DNA of 29,896 nt from JAAOZN01 sp964421575 (GTDB taxonomy: Archaea; Thermoproteota; Nitrososphaeria; Nitrososphaerales; JAAOZN01). The translations under genes and the position numbers were made by a program. The stretch is from the NCBI GenBank assembly GCA_964421575.1, contig CAYQXI010000105.1, forward strand, positions 1-29,896, read 5' to 3'. Shown here piece after piece: positions 23,089-29,896 of the stretch (position 1 is the stretch's first letter; every line of letters begins with the position of its first letter). The notes under the pieces are model-generated. The model was not told the DNA's origin. It did not search any database and saw nothing but the letters and a program-made list of their open reading frames with translations.

Positions 23089-24192
23089 ATGAAGCCTCAG
23101 ATGCGTAGGGTTGTGAAGCTAGGAAGATCGACATTAGCTGTTACACTACCAAAAGAGTGGGTTGAGGCGGTAAAGCTGAAAAAAGGAGATTATGTTTTGG
23201 CTGAAGAAGGAGGAGAGAATGCGCTAAGAATTTCAAAACTAAAAGAGAAGTATTATACTGCGCCGAAGGTCTGCGTAATAAATGTGGACTCTATCAGATC
23301 CAAGACCCTTCTTAACAGACTAATTATAGGGGCTTACAACGTGGGGCACGAACTGATTTGGTTACAATCACGACGAGGTTTTAAACCCGAACAGATGGTC
23401 GAAGTAAATAAGGTTCTGCAGAAGCTTGTAGGGCTGCACATTGTTGAACAGACAGAGAACATAGTATTACTTCAGAGCTTAGCCGACCCAAGCAAGCCTT
23501 CGCTTGATAATTCGATAAGGAGATTACATCTGCTAACTTACTCCATGCTCGATAACATCCTACGAGCTCTTAGTGAGTGGGACAAGAGTCTTTTGGATAA
23601 TGTTATGTTTACTGGGGGTGAATGTGATAAGATCTATTGGTTGATAATAAGGCAGCTTCTCACCGCTGTGACCGACAAAGGTGTATCTGAGAGTTTGGGT
23701 GTGAGGTCTTATCTTTGGCTTGTTGGAAACAGGGCGGTAGTCCGAATTCTTAAGACGTTGATTAGGCATAACGAGAGTATATGTAAAGGGGTTATGAAGA
23801 TTATCGAGCATGGCATTAAACCAGATAAAGAAACTTTTAGTCAAGTTATAGAGCTAGGCAGATATGTTCTACAGACGCAGACCGAAACAATAGACGCTTT
23901 GCTTGTGCGAGATATAGAGAAGGCTAACAGCATCATAGATCAGATCATAGAGAAGGTTGAGGAGATAAACGATATATCTTTCAAAGTAGCTAGCGTTGTT
24001 TCTGACGACATAGTTAAAACAGCGTTACTAAATATAATCGCTGAATTAAAGTGTAGCTTGCTTGATATGAAAGCTATCGCAGAGATAGCGATAAACAGAG
24101 GCACAGAGGAATCTGGAAGCTACATCACCATAGAAAGCGGTGTCAGAAGCGAAGAGACTTTGCGTGAATCTGTAAGTAAAGGTAGTAGGTGA
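23089..24192 (+). CDS. AbrB-PhoU domain transcriptional regulator
   Basis: 367 residues. Residues 1-45 (VVKLGRSTLAVTLPKEWVE, then LKKGDYVL) form a SpoVT/AbrB-type DNA-binding domain. The remainder is all-helical with two PhoU-like repeats (LTYSMLDNILRAL, QTQTETIDALLVRDIEKAN, ISFKVASVVSDD). This fusion is a widespread archaeal type tied to phosphate or metal homeostasis. AATATAAGG at 23057-23065 gives a near-leaderless transcript. Its stop overlaps the next Hdr-like gene by 4 nt, so regulator and Fe-S protein are made together. Divergent to the Arg-type GcvH gene. Confidence 0.88.
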   Translation: MKPQMRRVVKLGRSTLAVTLPKEWVEAVKLKKGDYVLAEEGGENALRISKLKEKYYTAPKVCVINVDSIRSKTLLNRLIIGAYNVGHELIWLQSRRGFKPEQMVEVNKVLQKLVGLHIVEQTENIVLLQSLADPSKPSLDNSIRRLHLLTYSMLDNILRALSEWDKSLLDNVMFTGGECDKIYWLIIRQLLTAVTDKGVSESLGVRSYLWLVGNRAVVRILKTLIRHNESICKGVMKIIEHGIKPDKETFSQVIELGRYVLQTQTETIDALLVRDIEKANSIIDQIIEKVEEINDISFKVASVVSDDIVKTALLNIIAELKCSLLDMKAIAEIAINRGTEESGSYITIESGVRSEETLRESVSKGSR

Positions 24193-25364
24193 ACAGTTTG
24201 ATAGAAGTCGATGAAGAAGAAATTAATCGTCTTATGACTTGCTTAAGCTGCAGATCTTGCATCAGCATTTGCGCGGTAGAGGTTGAGGGTGAGTTACGAC
24301 CTCTGCCAAGCATCATAGCTGAGGGGTTGTTGCTACAAGCTAACCGCCATAACAACACAGCGGGGTTTCATAGGACGAAGCTTTTGGAGGATACTTATAG
24401 ATGTGGGTTATGTGGTAGATGCTTAAGCTGCAGTTATCACTTGGATATAGTAGCAAGCTCTTATAGGTTGAGGAGGATTCTTGCTGAAAAAGGGTTGATC
24501 CCTGAGTCACTTCTTAAGCTTCGCACCTCAATAAATGAGAGCCGAAATTCTTTCGGTGCTGATGCGTCAGCTAGAACCATGTGGATAGATTACGTTGGTC
24601 TTACAAAGATCCGTGTAAATAAGGCTGCTGATACTTTATACTTTGTAGGCTGCACCCCCTCATATAGATCGCAGGGGCAAGATATAGCGTATGCAACATC
24701 CTTAGTCTTAAACAGCGTGGGCGAAGATTGGGCGATCTTAGGTGCGGATGAGTGGTGCTGCGGAGCCCCACTCTTGGCAATAGGTGCTTGGGAGGAGGCT
24801 GAGGAGCACGCTAAACATAACGTTGAGTTTATAGAGTCACTGGGTGTTAAACGGGTCGTCTCAAGCTGCCCCTCCTGCGTAAACACGCTTAAGAACTATT
24901 ACCCTACTCTTATTAAGCGCCAACTAACCTTCAAGGTGCATCACGTCATAGAGATTATAGCTGAAAGACTAAGGGAAGGGGTGTTAAATAATGTTAAGAA
25001 GAGCGATCTGAAGATTATTTACCACGATCCCTGCCAACTCTCAAGGACATTAAAATTGTTTAAGGAACCTAGGCAGATATTGAGTAAAATCACCAATAAA
25101 GTTCTGGAGTTCCCTGAGAAAGGTGTTGACACGAAATGTTGCGGCGCTGGTGTTGGAGACCTCCTAGAGATCATAGACCCAGCCACTAGACTTGAGGCTG
25201 CTGGGCTGAGGCTATTCCAAGCTGGTTTAGCAGGAGCAGATGTGATAGTCTCAGCTTGCCCTGACTGTAAAATAGCGCTTTCTGACGCAGCTAGGAGGGT
25301 TAAGAGCGGTATAGAGGTCTTAGATATTGTAGAGCTTTTAGCCATCCAAGCTGAGTTAAGCTAA
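24189..25364 (+). CDS. HdrD-like Fe-S protein with two CCG domains (copy 2)
   Basis: 391 residues, GTG start overlapping the regulator stop. The first Fe-S site is regular (CLSCRSCISIC, Cys18-28), but the second reads CGLCGRCLSC (Cys72-81), with two rather than three residues before the last Cys. CCG domains follow: WCCGAPLLAIG (190-191) with SSCPSC (227-230), and KCCGAGVGD with SACPDC. It is about as long as copies 1 and 3 and shares their FVGC-T/M-SYS/R segment, so the three are paralogues. The partner flavoprotein or membrane subunit is not adjacent. The 3' end overlaps the convergent OsmC gene by 4 nt. Confidence 0.88.
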   Translation: MNSLIEVDEEEINRLMTCLSCRSCISICAVEVEGELRPLPSIIAEGLLLQANRHNNTAGFHRTKLLEDTYRCGLCGRCLSCSYHLDIVASSYRLRRILAEKGLIPESLLKLRTSINESRNSFGADASARTMWIDYVGLTKIRVNKAADTLYFVGCTPSYRSQGQDIAYATSLVLNSVGEDWAILGADEWCCGAPLLAIGAWEEAEEHAKHNVEFIESLGVKRVVSSCPSCVNTLKNYYPTLIKRQLTFKVHHVIEIIAERLREGVLNNVKKSDLKIIYHDPCQLSRTLKLFKEPRQILSKITNKVLEFPEKGVDTKCCGAGVGDLLEIIDPATRLEAAGLRLFQAGLAGADVIVSACPDCKIALSDAARRVKSGIEVLDIVELLAIQAELS

Positions 25365-25807
25365 CCTGCAACTTCGATTTCACCCTGCACATCGACCTTT
25401 AGCGGTGAGCTTAGATCGGCTAAGAGAGGGCAATAGTTCCGTGCTAACTCTATGCACTTCCTCCCAATTTCCACTTGATCCTTATCCACCCTTATCCGTA
25501 GGGTAGCACGAATATCTTGCAGACGATAACCTTGCTCAGTCAGAATCCGTCTACTACTTATCGTGCATTGGAGAAGACGCAGCCTTAATCTATTCGTCTT
25601 TCTGAAGTGGAGAAAGGTTATCATTAAGCAACCGGCTATAGCACCCAGAAAGAGCTCATCGGGGGCTAAATAATGGCCCAAACCGCCGAACTCAGGCGGG
25701 AGATCGACCTTAATCGTTATGCCTCTAGTAGTAATTTCTGCACCGCTCTGCTCATCCCAGTCAGCCCTTAGAGTATATGTGACGACCTCAGGACTCGCCC
25801 TCTCCAT
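25361..25807 (-). CDS. OsmC/Ohr-family protein
   Basis: 148 residues from ATG 25807 (MERASPEVV); a longer frame upstream would run into the shared promoter. The family core is present: LAPDELFLGAIAGCLMITFL carries the resolving-type cysteine of the OsmC motif, and RNYCPLLADLSSPLKVDV has the second conserved Cys position. OsmC/Ohr proteins reduce organic peroxides, and Ohr is known to take electrons from lipoylated proteins. That is a suggestive link to the neighbouring lipoyl carrier. It diverges from the Lys-type GcvH gene across a shared AT-rich promoter. Confidence 0.85.
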   Translation of the reverse strand: MERASPEVVTYTLRADWDEQSGAEITTRGITIKVDLPPEFGGLGHYLAPDELFLGAIAGCLMITFLHFRKTNRLRLRLLQCTISSRRILTEQGYRLQDIRATLRIRVDKDQVEIGRKCIELARNYCPLLADLSSPLKVDVQGEIEVAG

Positions 25808-25838
25808 ATGCGCTTTAAGAGTGTGGTGAAATAAAAAG

Positions 25839-25848
25839 CTTTTTAAAC
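25839..25848. promoter_or_regulatory. Shared TATA-like element, OsmC and Lys-type GcvH genes
   Basis: CTTTTTAAAC reads GTTTAAAAAG on the minus strand. It lies 37 nt from the OsmC start and about 64 nt from the GcvH start, which has its own GGGG Shine-Dalgarno. One AT-rich patch can therefore serve both directions. Confidence 0.35.
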
Positions 25849-25907
25849 TAAATCGAGTGGGGGTAAGGCTTTTATTACACATATGCAAACACCTTTGGGG
25901 ATGGGTT

Positions 25908-26339
25908 ATGGTTAAGCTCCACGAAAAATACGAGTTCCCCGAAGGGCTTTACTACTCAAAAGATCACCTTTGGTTAAAAATCGAAGGAGAAAACGTTAGA
26001 GTAGGCATCACAGACCTAGCGCAGCAAGCAGCGGGACCTATCGTCTTCGTGAGACTTATGCCGAAAGGAAGGGTGGTTGAAGCAGGGAAGCCTCTTGGTA
26101 CGATGGAGACTGGCAAGTGGGTCGGCCCGCTGAAGTCACCTGTTTCCGGAACGATAGTTGAAGTAAATGAGAGGCTCAAGACCGAACCCAAGCTTCTTAA
26201 CTCAGATCCTTATGGCGAGGGTTGGGTCGCAGTGCTTAAACCATCGAAGCTAAATGAGGAGCTTAAGAACCTCATAAACGACTTGAACGTGCTTAACGAG
26301 TGGTTAAAAGAAGAGATACCTAAGATCATAAAGAAGTAG
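25908..26339 (+). CDS. GcvH-like lipoyl carrier protein with lipoyl lysine (LbpA-like)
   Basis: 143 residues from ATG 25908, which follows GGGGATGGG. The fold is that of GcvH/LbpA: YYSKDHLWLKIEGENVRVGI, GTMETGKWVGPLKSPVSG with the modifiable lysine at residue 70 (ETGK against ESVK in GcvH), then VEVNERL, LLNSDPYGEGWVAVL. A helical tail of about 25 residues follows the domain. No GcvP or GcvT lies in the window, so glycine cleavage is not its evident job. A carrier for the nearby Hdr-like proteins, as LbpA is for sHdr, fits better. It should be the substrate of the LplAB/LipS proteins at 16-20 kb. Confidence 0.9.
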   Translation: MVKLHEKYEFPEGLYYSKDHLWLKIEGENVRVGITDLAQQAAGPIVFVRLMPKGRVVEAGKPLGTMETGKWVGPLKSPVSGTIVEVNERLKTEPKLLNSDPYGEGWVAVLKPSKLNEELKNLINDLNVLNEWLKEEIPKIIKK

Positions 26340-26344
26340 AAAGC

Positions 26345-26375
26345 AGAGGTGCCTTTCGGCACCCTCTATATTTTT
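26345..26375 (+). terminator. Hairpin and T-run terminator after the Lys-type GcvH gene
   Basis: AGAGGTGCC and GGCACCCTCT pair around TTTC with one bulged C, and the stem is followed by ATATTTTT. It begins 6 nt past the stop and touches the end of the convergent HdrD-like gene. Confidence 0.6.
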
Positions 26376-27597
26376 ACTCGATCGACCGCAGCACCAGCTC
26401 ATTTATATCCATAACTTTGAGGCTCTTCCCGTGCTTCGGCACCGCCTTTAGGAAGACGCGTTTACACTGCCCACAAGCTGTGATTAGCGCTTCAGCGCCC
26501 GTTTCTTCTGCTTCATCCAACACTGTTTTGGCTAACTTATAGGGGAGGTTTTCATCGACCATCTCTACGTCGCCGCCTCCCCCACAGCACCAAGATTTGT
26601 CTCTGCTGTTAGGCATGTCCTTAAACGTCAACTTCGGGATGCTGTTAATAACTTCACGCGGCTCGTTGTAGACGCCTGAGTTACGACCTAGATCGCAGGG
26701 GTCGTGGTAGGTTACCTTCATCTCAAGGGGCTTAGGCTTGATCCTACCCTCCTTTATCATCTCGTAGAGTAGCTGTGAGCTGTGCATCATCTTAACACCT
26801 GGTAAGTGGGGCGCGTATTCGTGCACCCAAGTGTGGTAGCAAGATGGGCAGGAGAATGTTATGATCTTGGGGTTCAAAGCCTTTACACGTTCTAAGTTAT
26901 GCTCCTTAAGCCAATCAAGTTCGCTTCGCATACCAGCGAGTATGAGGGGGTAGCCGCAGCACCACTCTTCGCTGCCTAAGCAGATGTATTTTAGACCCAT
27001 CTTGTCTAAGAGTGTGGCTGTAGCAACAGCGATATCTTGTATGGTTGGTGAATATGAGGTCATGCAGCCCACGAAATAAACCACTTCACATTCGGTTTGC
27101 TCAACTTGACCCAAGAAGTTTACTGGTATAGGCGCATAGTCACCCCAAAAGGTGCGTTCGGTGTAGGGTAGGTTGAAGACGTTGTAGTTGCTCTTCAACC
27201 CCTCCTTCATCAGATCGAAGTTCTTTGGGTATAGGTTCTGCTGCACAAAGTATTCTCGAATCGCTATGCCTAGCGATCTCGTATCGATGCCTATTGGGCA
27301 GAAGGTGCGGCACCTACCGCAGGTTGTGCATCTGAAGAGCCCTTCGGCGTATGCGTTAAGATACTCCTTCGATAGACCCGACCCAAAGAGCTTCGCCATT
27401 AAGCCATGCTGCTTCCTAAAGATCTGTCTGAAGCCCCGTATGAGCGCTGCGTAGCTCTGAGGGAAGTTTATTGTGGGGTCTTGCTTCGCCAGTCTGTAGA
27501 CTGTGCACTCATCTTTACAGATTTCGCATCGCGTGCAACCATCCAACTCTATTAGCTGCTTGACGGTAAGTGGGATACGTTTTCTAGGGTCTTTCAT
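26374..27597 (-). CDS. HdrD/DsrK-like Fe-S protein with two CCG domains (copy 3)
   Basis: 407 residues; ATG 27597 has a strong GGAGGTGAG 4-5 nt upstream. Fe-S sites are CTRCEICKDEC (21-31) and CTTCGRCRTFC (90-100). CCG domains are WCCGYPLILAG with FSCPSC, and WCCGGGGDVEM with TACGQC. The CCGGGG form is typical of DsrK/TmcB/HdrD. The start overlaps by 4 nt the membrane subunit gene upstream, giving the DsrMK or HdrDE pairing: a cytoplasmic disulfide- or trisulfide-handling subunit anchored to a haem-bearing membrane protein. Confidence 0.9.
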   Translation of the reverse strand: MKDPRKRIPLTVKQLIELDGCTRCEICKDECTVYRLAKQDPTINFPQSYAALIRGFRQIFRKQHGLMAKLFGSGLSKEYLNAYAEGLFRCTTCGRCRTFCPIGIDTRSLGIAIREYFVQQNLYPKNFDLMKEGLKSNYNVFNLPYTERTFWGDYAPIPVNFLGQVEQTECEVVYFVGCMTSYSPTIQDIAVATATLLDKMGLKYICLGSEEWCCGYPLILAGMRSELDWLKEHNLERVKALNPKIITFSCPSCYHTWVHEYAPHLPGVKMMHSSQLLYEMIKEGRIKPKPLEMKVTYHDPCDLGRNSGVYNEPREVINSIPKLTFKDMPNSRDKSWCCGGGGDVEMVDENLPYKLAKTVLDEAEETGAEALITACGQCKRVFLKAVPKHGKSLKVMDINELVLRSIE

Positions 27598-28424
27598 TTA
27601 CGCTCACCTCCGACTGAGTTGACCAGCATAGTTAGAGGAGCAGCAAAGGCGTGCCAAAGCCTACCGGTGTATGGTATGATGCCGAAGAAGAGACCTAAGA
27701 AGAAGCCTGCAGTAGGCCAGAGAATGGAGTATAATAGAGAGATCTGGGCTTCACTCAAGGGTGTTAGGGCTAGAGAGATGGCGTAGGCAACGAACATGAA
27801 TTGGCTTCCGGGCGGGCTGCCGTACTTTACTATGGTAACAGCTTCTGCTACGTATCTGAATATGAACCAGATCACAGGTAGGAATAGGAGAACCGCGTCT
27901 TCCCTTGTAGCGGCTTCAAAGTGCTTCTTAAAGAAGCGCCGATGAACCGCAAGGAGTTCTGCAAAGAAGAGGACCATAGCCATACTCAAATTATCGATAA
28001 AGAAGTAAGCAGACCATAGAGGAGTCTGCAGATCTTTAACTTCTTCGAATATGTATGCCGGGAAGAACGGGGATCTGAAGAATTCGTAGAGAAACGCCTC
28101 TACTGTAGAGACGCCAGCAACCATATCAGCGAGTATGTGGTTGATGAGAATCAGTAGCACGTAGAAGGTTACAAACGAAGCCTTCTCTAATCCCCTGAGT
28201 CGATCTACAGAGTAGAGGCGCTTCTGGCCGAAGATGTTTACTATGAAGGTGCGGATTATAGTTAACAGCTGTTTGCTGAAGACCGTTTTAATGACCGACG
28301 CTATCGTGGAGGGTATACTCTCTGAGCCGAGTAACCATAACCTTAGGTTAAGTAAGGCGCCTATGATGAAGGCGACCACTCCTGCGGCGAAGAATGCCGC
28401 AGCTATAGTAATAGCATCGATCAT
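27594..28424 (-). CDS. NarI/HdrE/DsrM-like membrane cytochrome b subunit
   Basis: 276 residues with about six membrane segments. Histidines lie in NHILAD (96), near 161 and 168, and in LWHAFAAPLTMLV (258), positions where the NarI family binds haem b. This family passes electrons between membrane quinones (or methanophenazine) and a cytoplasmic Fe-S subunit, here the CCG protein encoded just downstream. Homologues include HdrE, DsrM and TmcC. It has its own promoter, TGTATATACC about 33 nt upstream, and GGGTGA before the ATG. Confidence 0.85.
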   Translation of the reverse strand: MIDAITIAAAFFAAGVVAFIIGALLNLRLWLLGSESIPSTIASVIKTVFSKQLLTIIRTFIVNIFGQKRLYSVDRLRGLEKASFVTFYVLLILINHILADMVAGVSTVEAFLYEFFRSPFFPAYIFEEVKDLQTPLWSAYFFIDNLSMAMVLFFAELLAVHRRFFKKHFEAATREDAVLLFLPVIWFIFRYVAEAVTIVKYGSPPGSQFMFVAYAISLALTPLSEAQISLLYSILWPTAGFFLGLFFGIIPYTGRLWHAFAAPLTMLVNSVGGERK

Positions 28425-28452
28425 ACCCTAACTCACCCTACCATGCATATCT

Positions 28453-28462
28453 GGTATATACA
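28453..28462 (-). promoter_or_regulatory. TATA-like box of the NarI-like/HdrD-like pair
   Basis: The minus strand reads TGTATATACC, centred 33 nt before the ATG at 28424. This gives the pair a promoter separate from the hydrogenase genes. Confidence 0.45.
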
Positions 28463-28503
28463 GACATAACCGCAGAAGAATAGGGTAAGAAAATGTAGGT
28501 TTC

Positions 28504-28511
28504 AAAAAAAA
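28504..28511 (-). terminator. Oligo-T terminator after the hydrogenase gene
   Basis: Eight consecutive T on the minus strand, 15 nt beyond the hydrogenase stop at 28526, preceded by a GGAGGTTCTC patch. Archaeal RNA polymerase ends transcription at such T tracts. Confidence 0.4.
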
Positions 28512-28525
28512 GAGAACCTCCCTGC

Positions 28526-29896
28526 TTAGCCTCTTGTGAACCGCTTGTAGAGCTGCCTCTTGCTATCGTATATTTCGACTTCCAGCGGCATCTGCCCTAA
28601 TAGAGCGTGTGTACCGCAGGCTAAGCAGGGGTCGTATGCTCTGAAGGCCATCTCAACCATGTTAAGTAGGCCATCGTTGACCTGCCAATTCTTTATGAGG
28701 CTTTGAGCGGCTTTCTTCACCGAGAGGTTTATGCCAGCGTTGTTATTCACCGTCGCCACTATTAGGTTAAGCTTCTCTACGAGACCTTCGCTGTTCGTCT
28801 TATAGTGGTGTATCAATACACCCCTCGGTGCCTCAACAACACCTACACCTTCGTCTGGCGTCGCTGTTGGTACCCTTCTAACCTCCTTGCTAGCGATTTC
28901 AGGGTCTTTCGCCAACTCCAGCGCCGTTTCGGCTGCTGCCATGATCTCGATCACTCTTGCCCAATGGTAGCCTAGTGTCGCGTGCGCAGGCTTACCTAAA
29001 GTAGCTACGAACTTCTCATACGCTTCTTGGGCTAAGGGTGTTGCGAAGCCGTTGCTGACATTAAGCCTAGCCAAGGGTCCTACTCGGTAGACGCCGCTAT
29101 CAGCCCCGTCTGCGAAGCCCTTCCAGCCCACGGGCTTAAGGTAGGGGAACTTTAGGTATGACCAGGGCTCAACGTGCTCGGCTATGTAGTTGAGGTAATC
29201 GCTTGGATTAAACTCTGCTACGATCTTGCCATCTGGCGCCATTACTCTGAGCTTACCATCGTAGAAGTTGACCTTGCCTTTCTCGTCAACCAGACCCATG
29301 TAGTAGGTTTTATGCTGATAGATGTCGCCTGTGATTAGGTCCACGTATTCCTTGTTCTTAAGAATCACGTCGTCAAAGATCTTTAACGTTAATTTGGCTA
29401 ACTCAACCATCTTGGCTGCGCGCTGCTCAAGTTCCTTTCTCTGCTCCTCGGTTATAGGCTTACCGACACCACCCGGCACAGTCATCACAGGATGAACTGC
29501 TCTACCGCCTAAGGTTTCCAGCATACGTGTAGCCTCAAGCCTAGCCGCAAGAATGTTCTTCACCAGCTCCTTGCCTACCTTCGCCATTATACCTAGCACA
29601 TTACGCTCAGCGCGGGGCGCAGTAGGACCTACTATGAAGTCTGGGGCTGAGAGCGCATAAAAGACTGCACCGTGGTCGTGGACGTAGAATGCGTTGTACG
29701 CTAATTCACGTAGCTTTCTACCTGCGGGCGGGGGTTCCACGTGGTATACTGCATGGACCGCTTTTGCTGAAGCCATGTGGTGCGCCCAAGGACAGACGCC
29801 ACATATTCTTGGGGTGATCAGGGGTAGTTCCTCTACTGGTCTGCCTTGGCAGAATCTTTCGAATCCTCTGAACTCTACAACTTGGTAGTATGCGTC
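28526..29896 (-). CDS. NiFe hydrogenase large subunit, Mvh-like (5' end cut by window edge)
   Basis: 456 residues in the window; the frame is open to the edge, so ATG 29776 is internal and the true start lies beyond. The first NiFe motif is PRICGVCPWAHHMAS and the last is YDPCLACGTHALLG, providing the four nickel-binding cysteines. The upstream FRGFERFCQGRPVEELP is typical of F420-non-reducing (group 3c, MvhA-like) large subunits. Such hydrogenases pair with Hdr complexes in methanogens to use H2. The small subunit would lie further right. The residues after the last motif (QMPLEVEIYD onward) resemble Mvh more than a short maturation tail. The group assignment is from memory of the motifs. 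Confidence 0.93.
   Translation of the reverse strand, partial: DAYYQVVEFRGFERFCQGRPVEELPLITPRICGVCPWAHHMASAKAVHAVYHVEPPPAGRKLRELAYNAFYVHDHGAVFYALSAPDFIVGPTAPRAERNVLGIMAKVGKELVKNILAARLEATRMLETLGGRAVHPVMTVPGGVGKPITEEQRKELEQRAAKMVELAKLTLKIFDDVILKNKEYVDLITGDIYQHKTYYMGLVDEKGKVNFYDGKLRVMAPDGKIVAEFNPSDYLNYIAEHVEPWSYLKFPYLKPVGWKGFADGADSGVYRVGPLARLNVSNGFATPLAQEAYEKFVATLGKPAHATLGYHWARVIEIMAAAETALELAKDPEIASKEVRRVPTATPDEGVGVVEAPRGVLIHHYKTNSEGLVEKLNLIVATVNNNAGINLSVKKAAQSLIKNWQVNDGLLNMVEMAFRAYDPCLACGTHALLGQMPLEVEIYDSKRQLYKRFTRG

Noticed and set aside
22588..26339. Glycine cleavage system as the role of the two GcvH-like proteins
   Set aside because: No GcvT, GcvP or GcvL lies nearby, one copy lacks the lipoyl lysine, and the neighbours are Hdr-like proteins.
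29694..29888. Plus-strand frame at the right edge
   Set aside because: It is antisense to the first NiFe motif of the hydrogenase, whose frame stays open to the window end.
1..29896. CRISPR arrays, insertion sequences or prophage genes
   Set aside because: No regularly spaced repeats, transposase or phage proteins were seen in the window.

Overview
The window is archaeal. It encodes the archaeal/eukaryotic-type ribosomal proteins S26e and L40e, a threonyl-tRNA synthetase with the archaeal DTD-like editing domain, a CDP-alcohol phosphotransferase of the archaeal lipid type, TrpB2-type tryptophan synthase subunits, and a tRNA-Asp gene that only folds if two introns at non-canonical sites are removed. 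Starts are often TTG or GTG, and several genes have a TATA-like box about 25-30 nt before the start codon with almost no leader. Moderate GC content, S26e and the unusual tRNA introns suggest a TACK archaeon, perhaps a non-ammonia-oxidising Nitrososphaeria/Aigarchaeota-like or related lineage. That placement is inference.

Layout. 1-3000: the 5' end of an MBL-fold (UPF0282-like) gene, a decayed aminotransferase pseudogene, a DUF169 gene, a divergent UbiX-like flavoprotein, and the intron-bearing tRNA-Asp(GUC). 3000-8970: an M23-like metallopeptidase homologue, small zinc proteins, tRNA-Val(CAC), L40e, S26e, a CDP-alcohol phosphotransferase, ThrRS, and an agmatinase-family gene preceded by a small overlapping ORF. 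9120-13550: an ACT-domain regulator, trpA-trpB2, a split small ORF upstream of trpA, and a second trpB2. 13700-15025: a TldD-family gene with altered metal motifs.

15062-28424 is the most interesting part. An apparent minus-strand operon runs GlcD-like flavoprotein, HdrD-like CCG/Fe-S protein, two radical-SAM proteins, a lipoate-protein ligase (LplA+LplB plus a cysteine-rich C-terminal domain) and a geranylgeranyl-reductase-like flavoprotein. The last four genes match the recently described LipS1/LipS2-sLpl(AB)-LipT route of lipoate assembly. Around it lie two GcvH-like proteins (one with the lipoyl lysine, one with arginine there), an AbrB-PhoU regulator overlapping a second HdrD-like gene, an OsmC-family protein, and a third HdrD/DsrK-like gene joined to a NarI/HdrE/DsrM-like membrane subunit. 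A NiFe hydrogenase large subunit runs off the right edge. No GcvP or GcvT is present.

Inferred picture: a lipoyl carrier protein, assembled by a dedicated operon, feeds dithiol/disulfide or sulfur chemistry to Hdr-like Fe-S proteins that exchange electrons with a flavoprotein, the membrane and possibly H2. It resembles the bacterial/archaeal sHdr-LbpA sulfur systems in logic but not in gene content.
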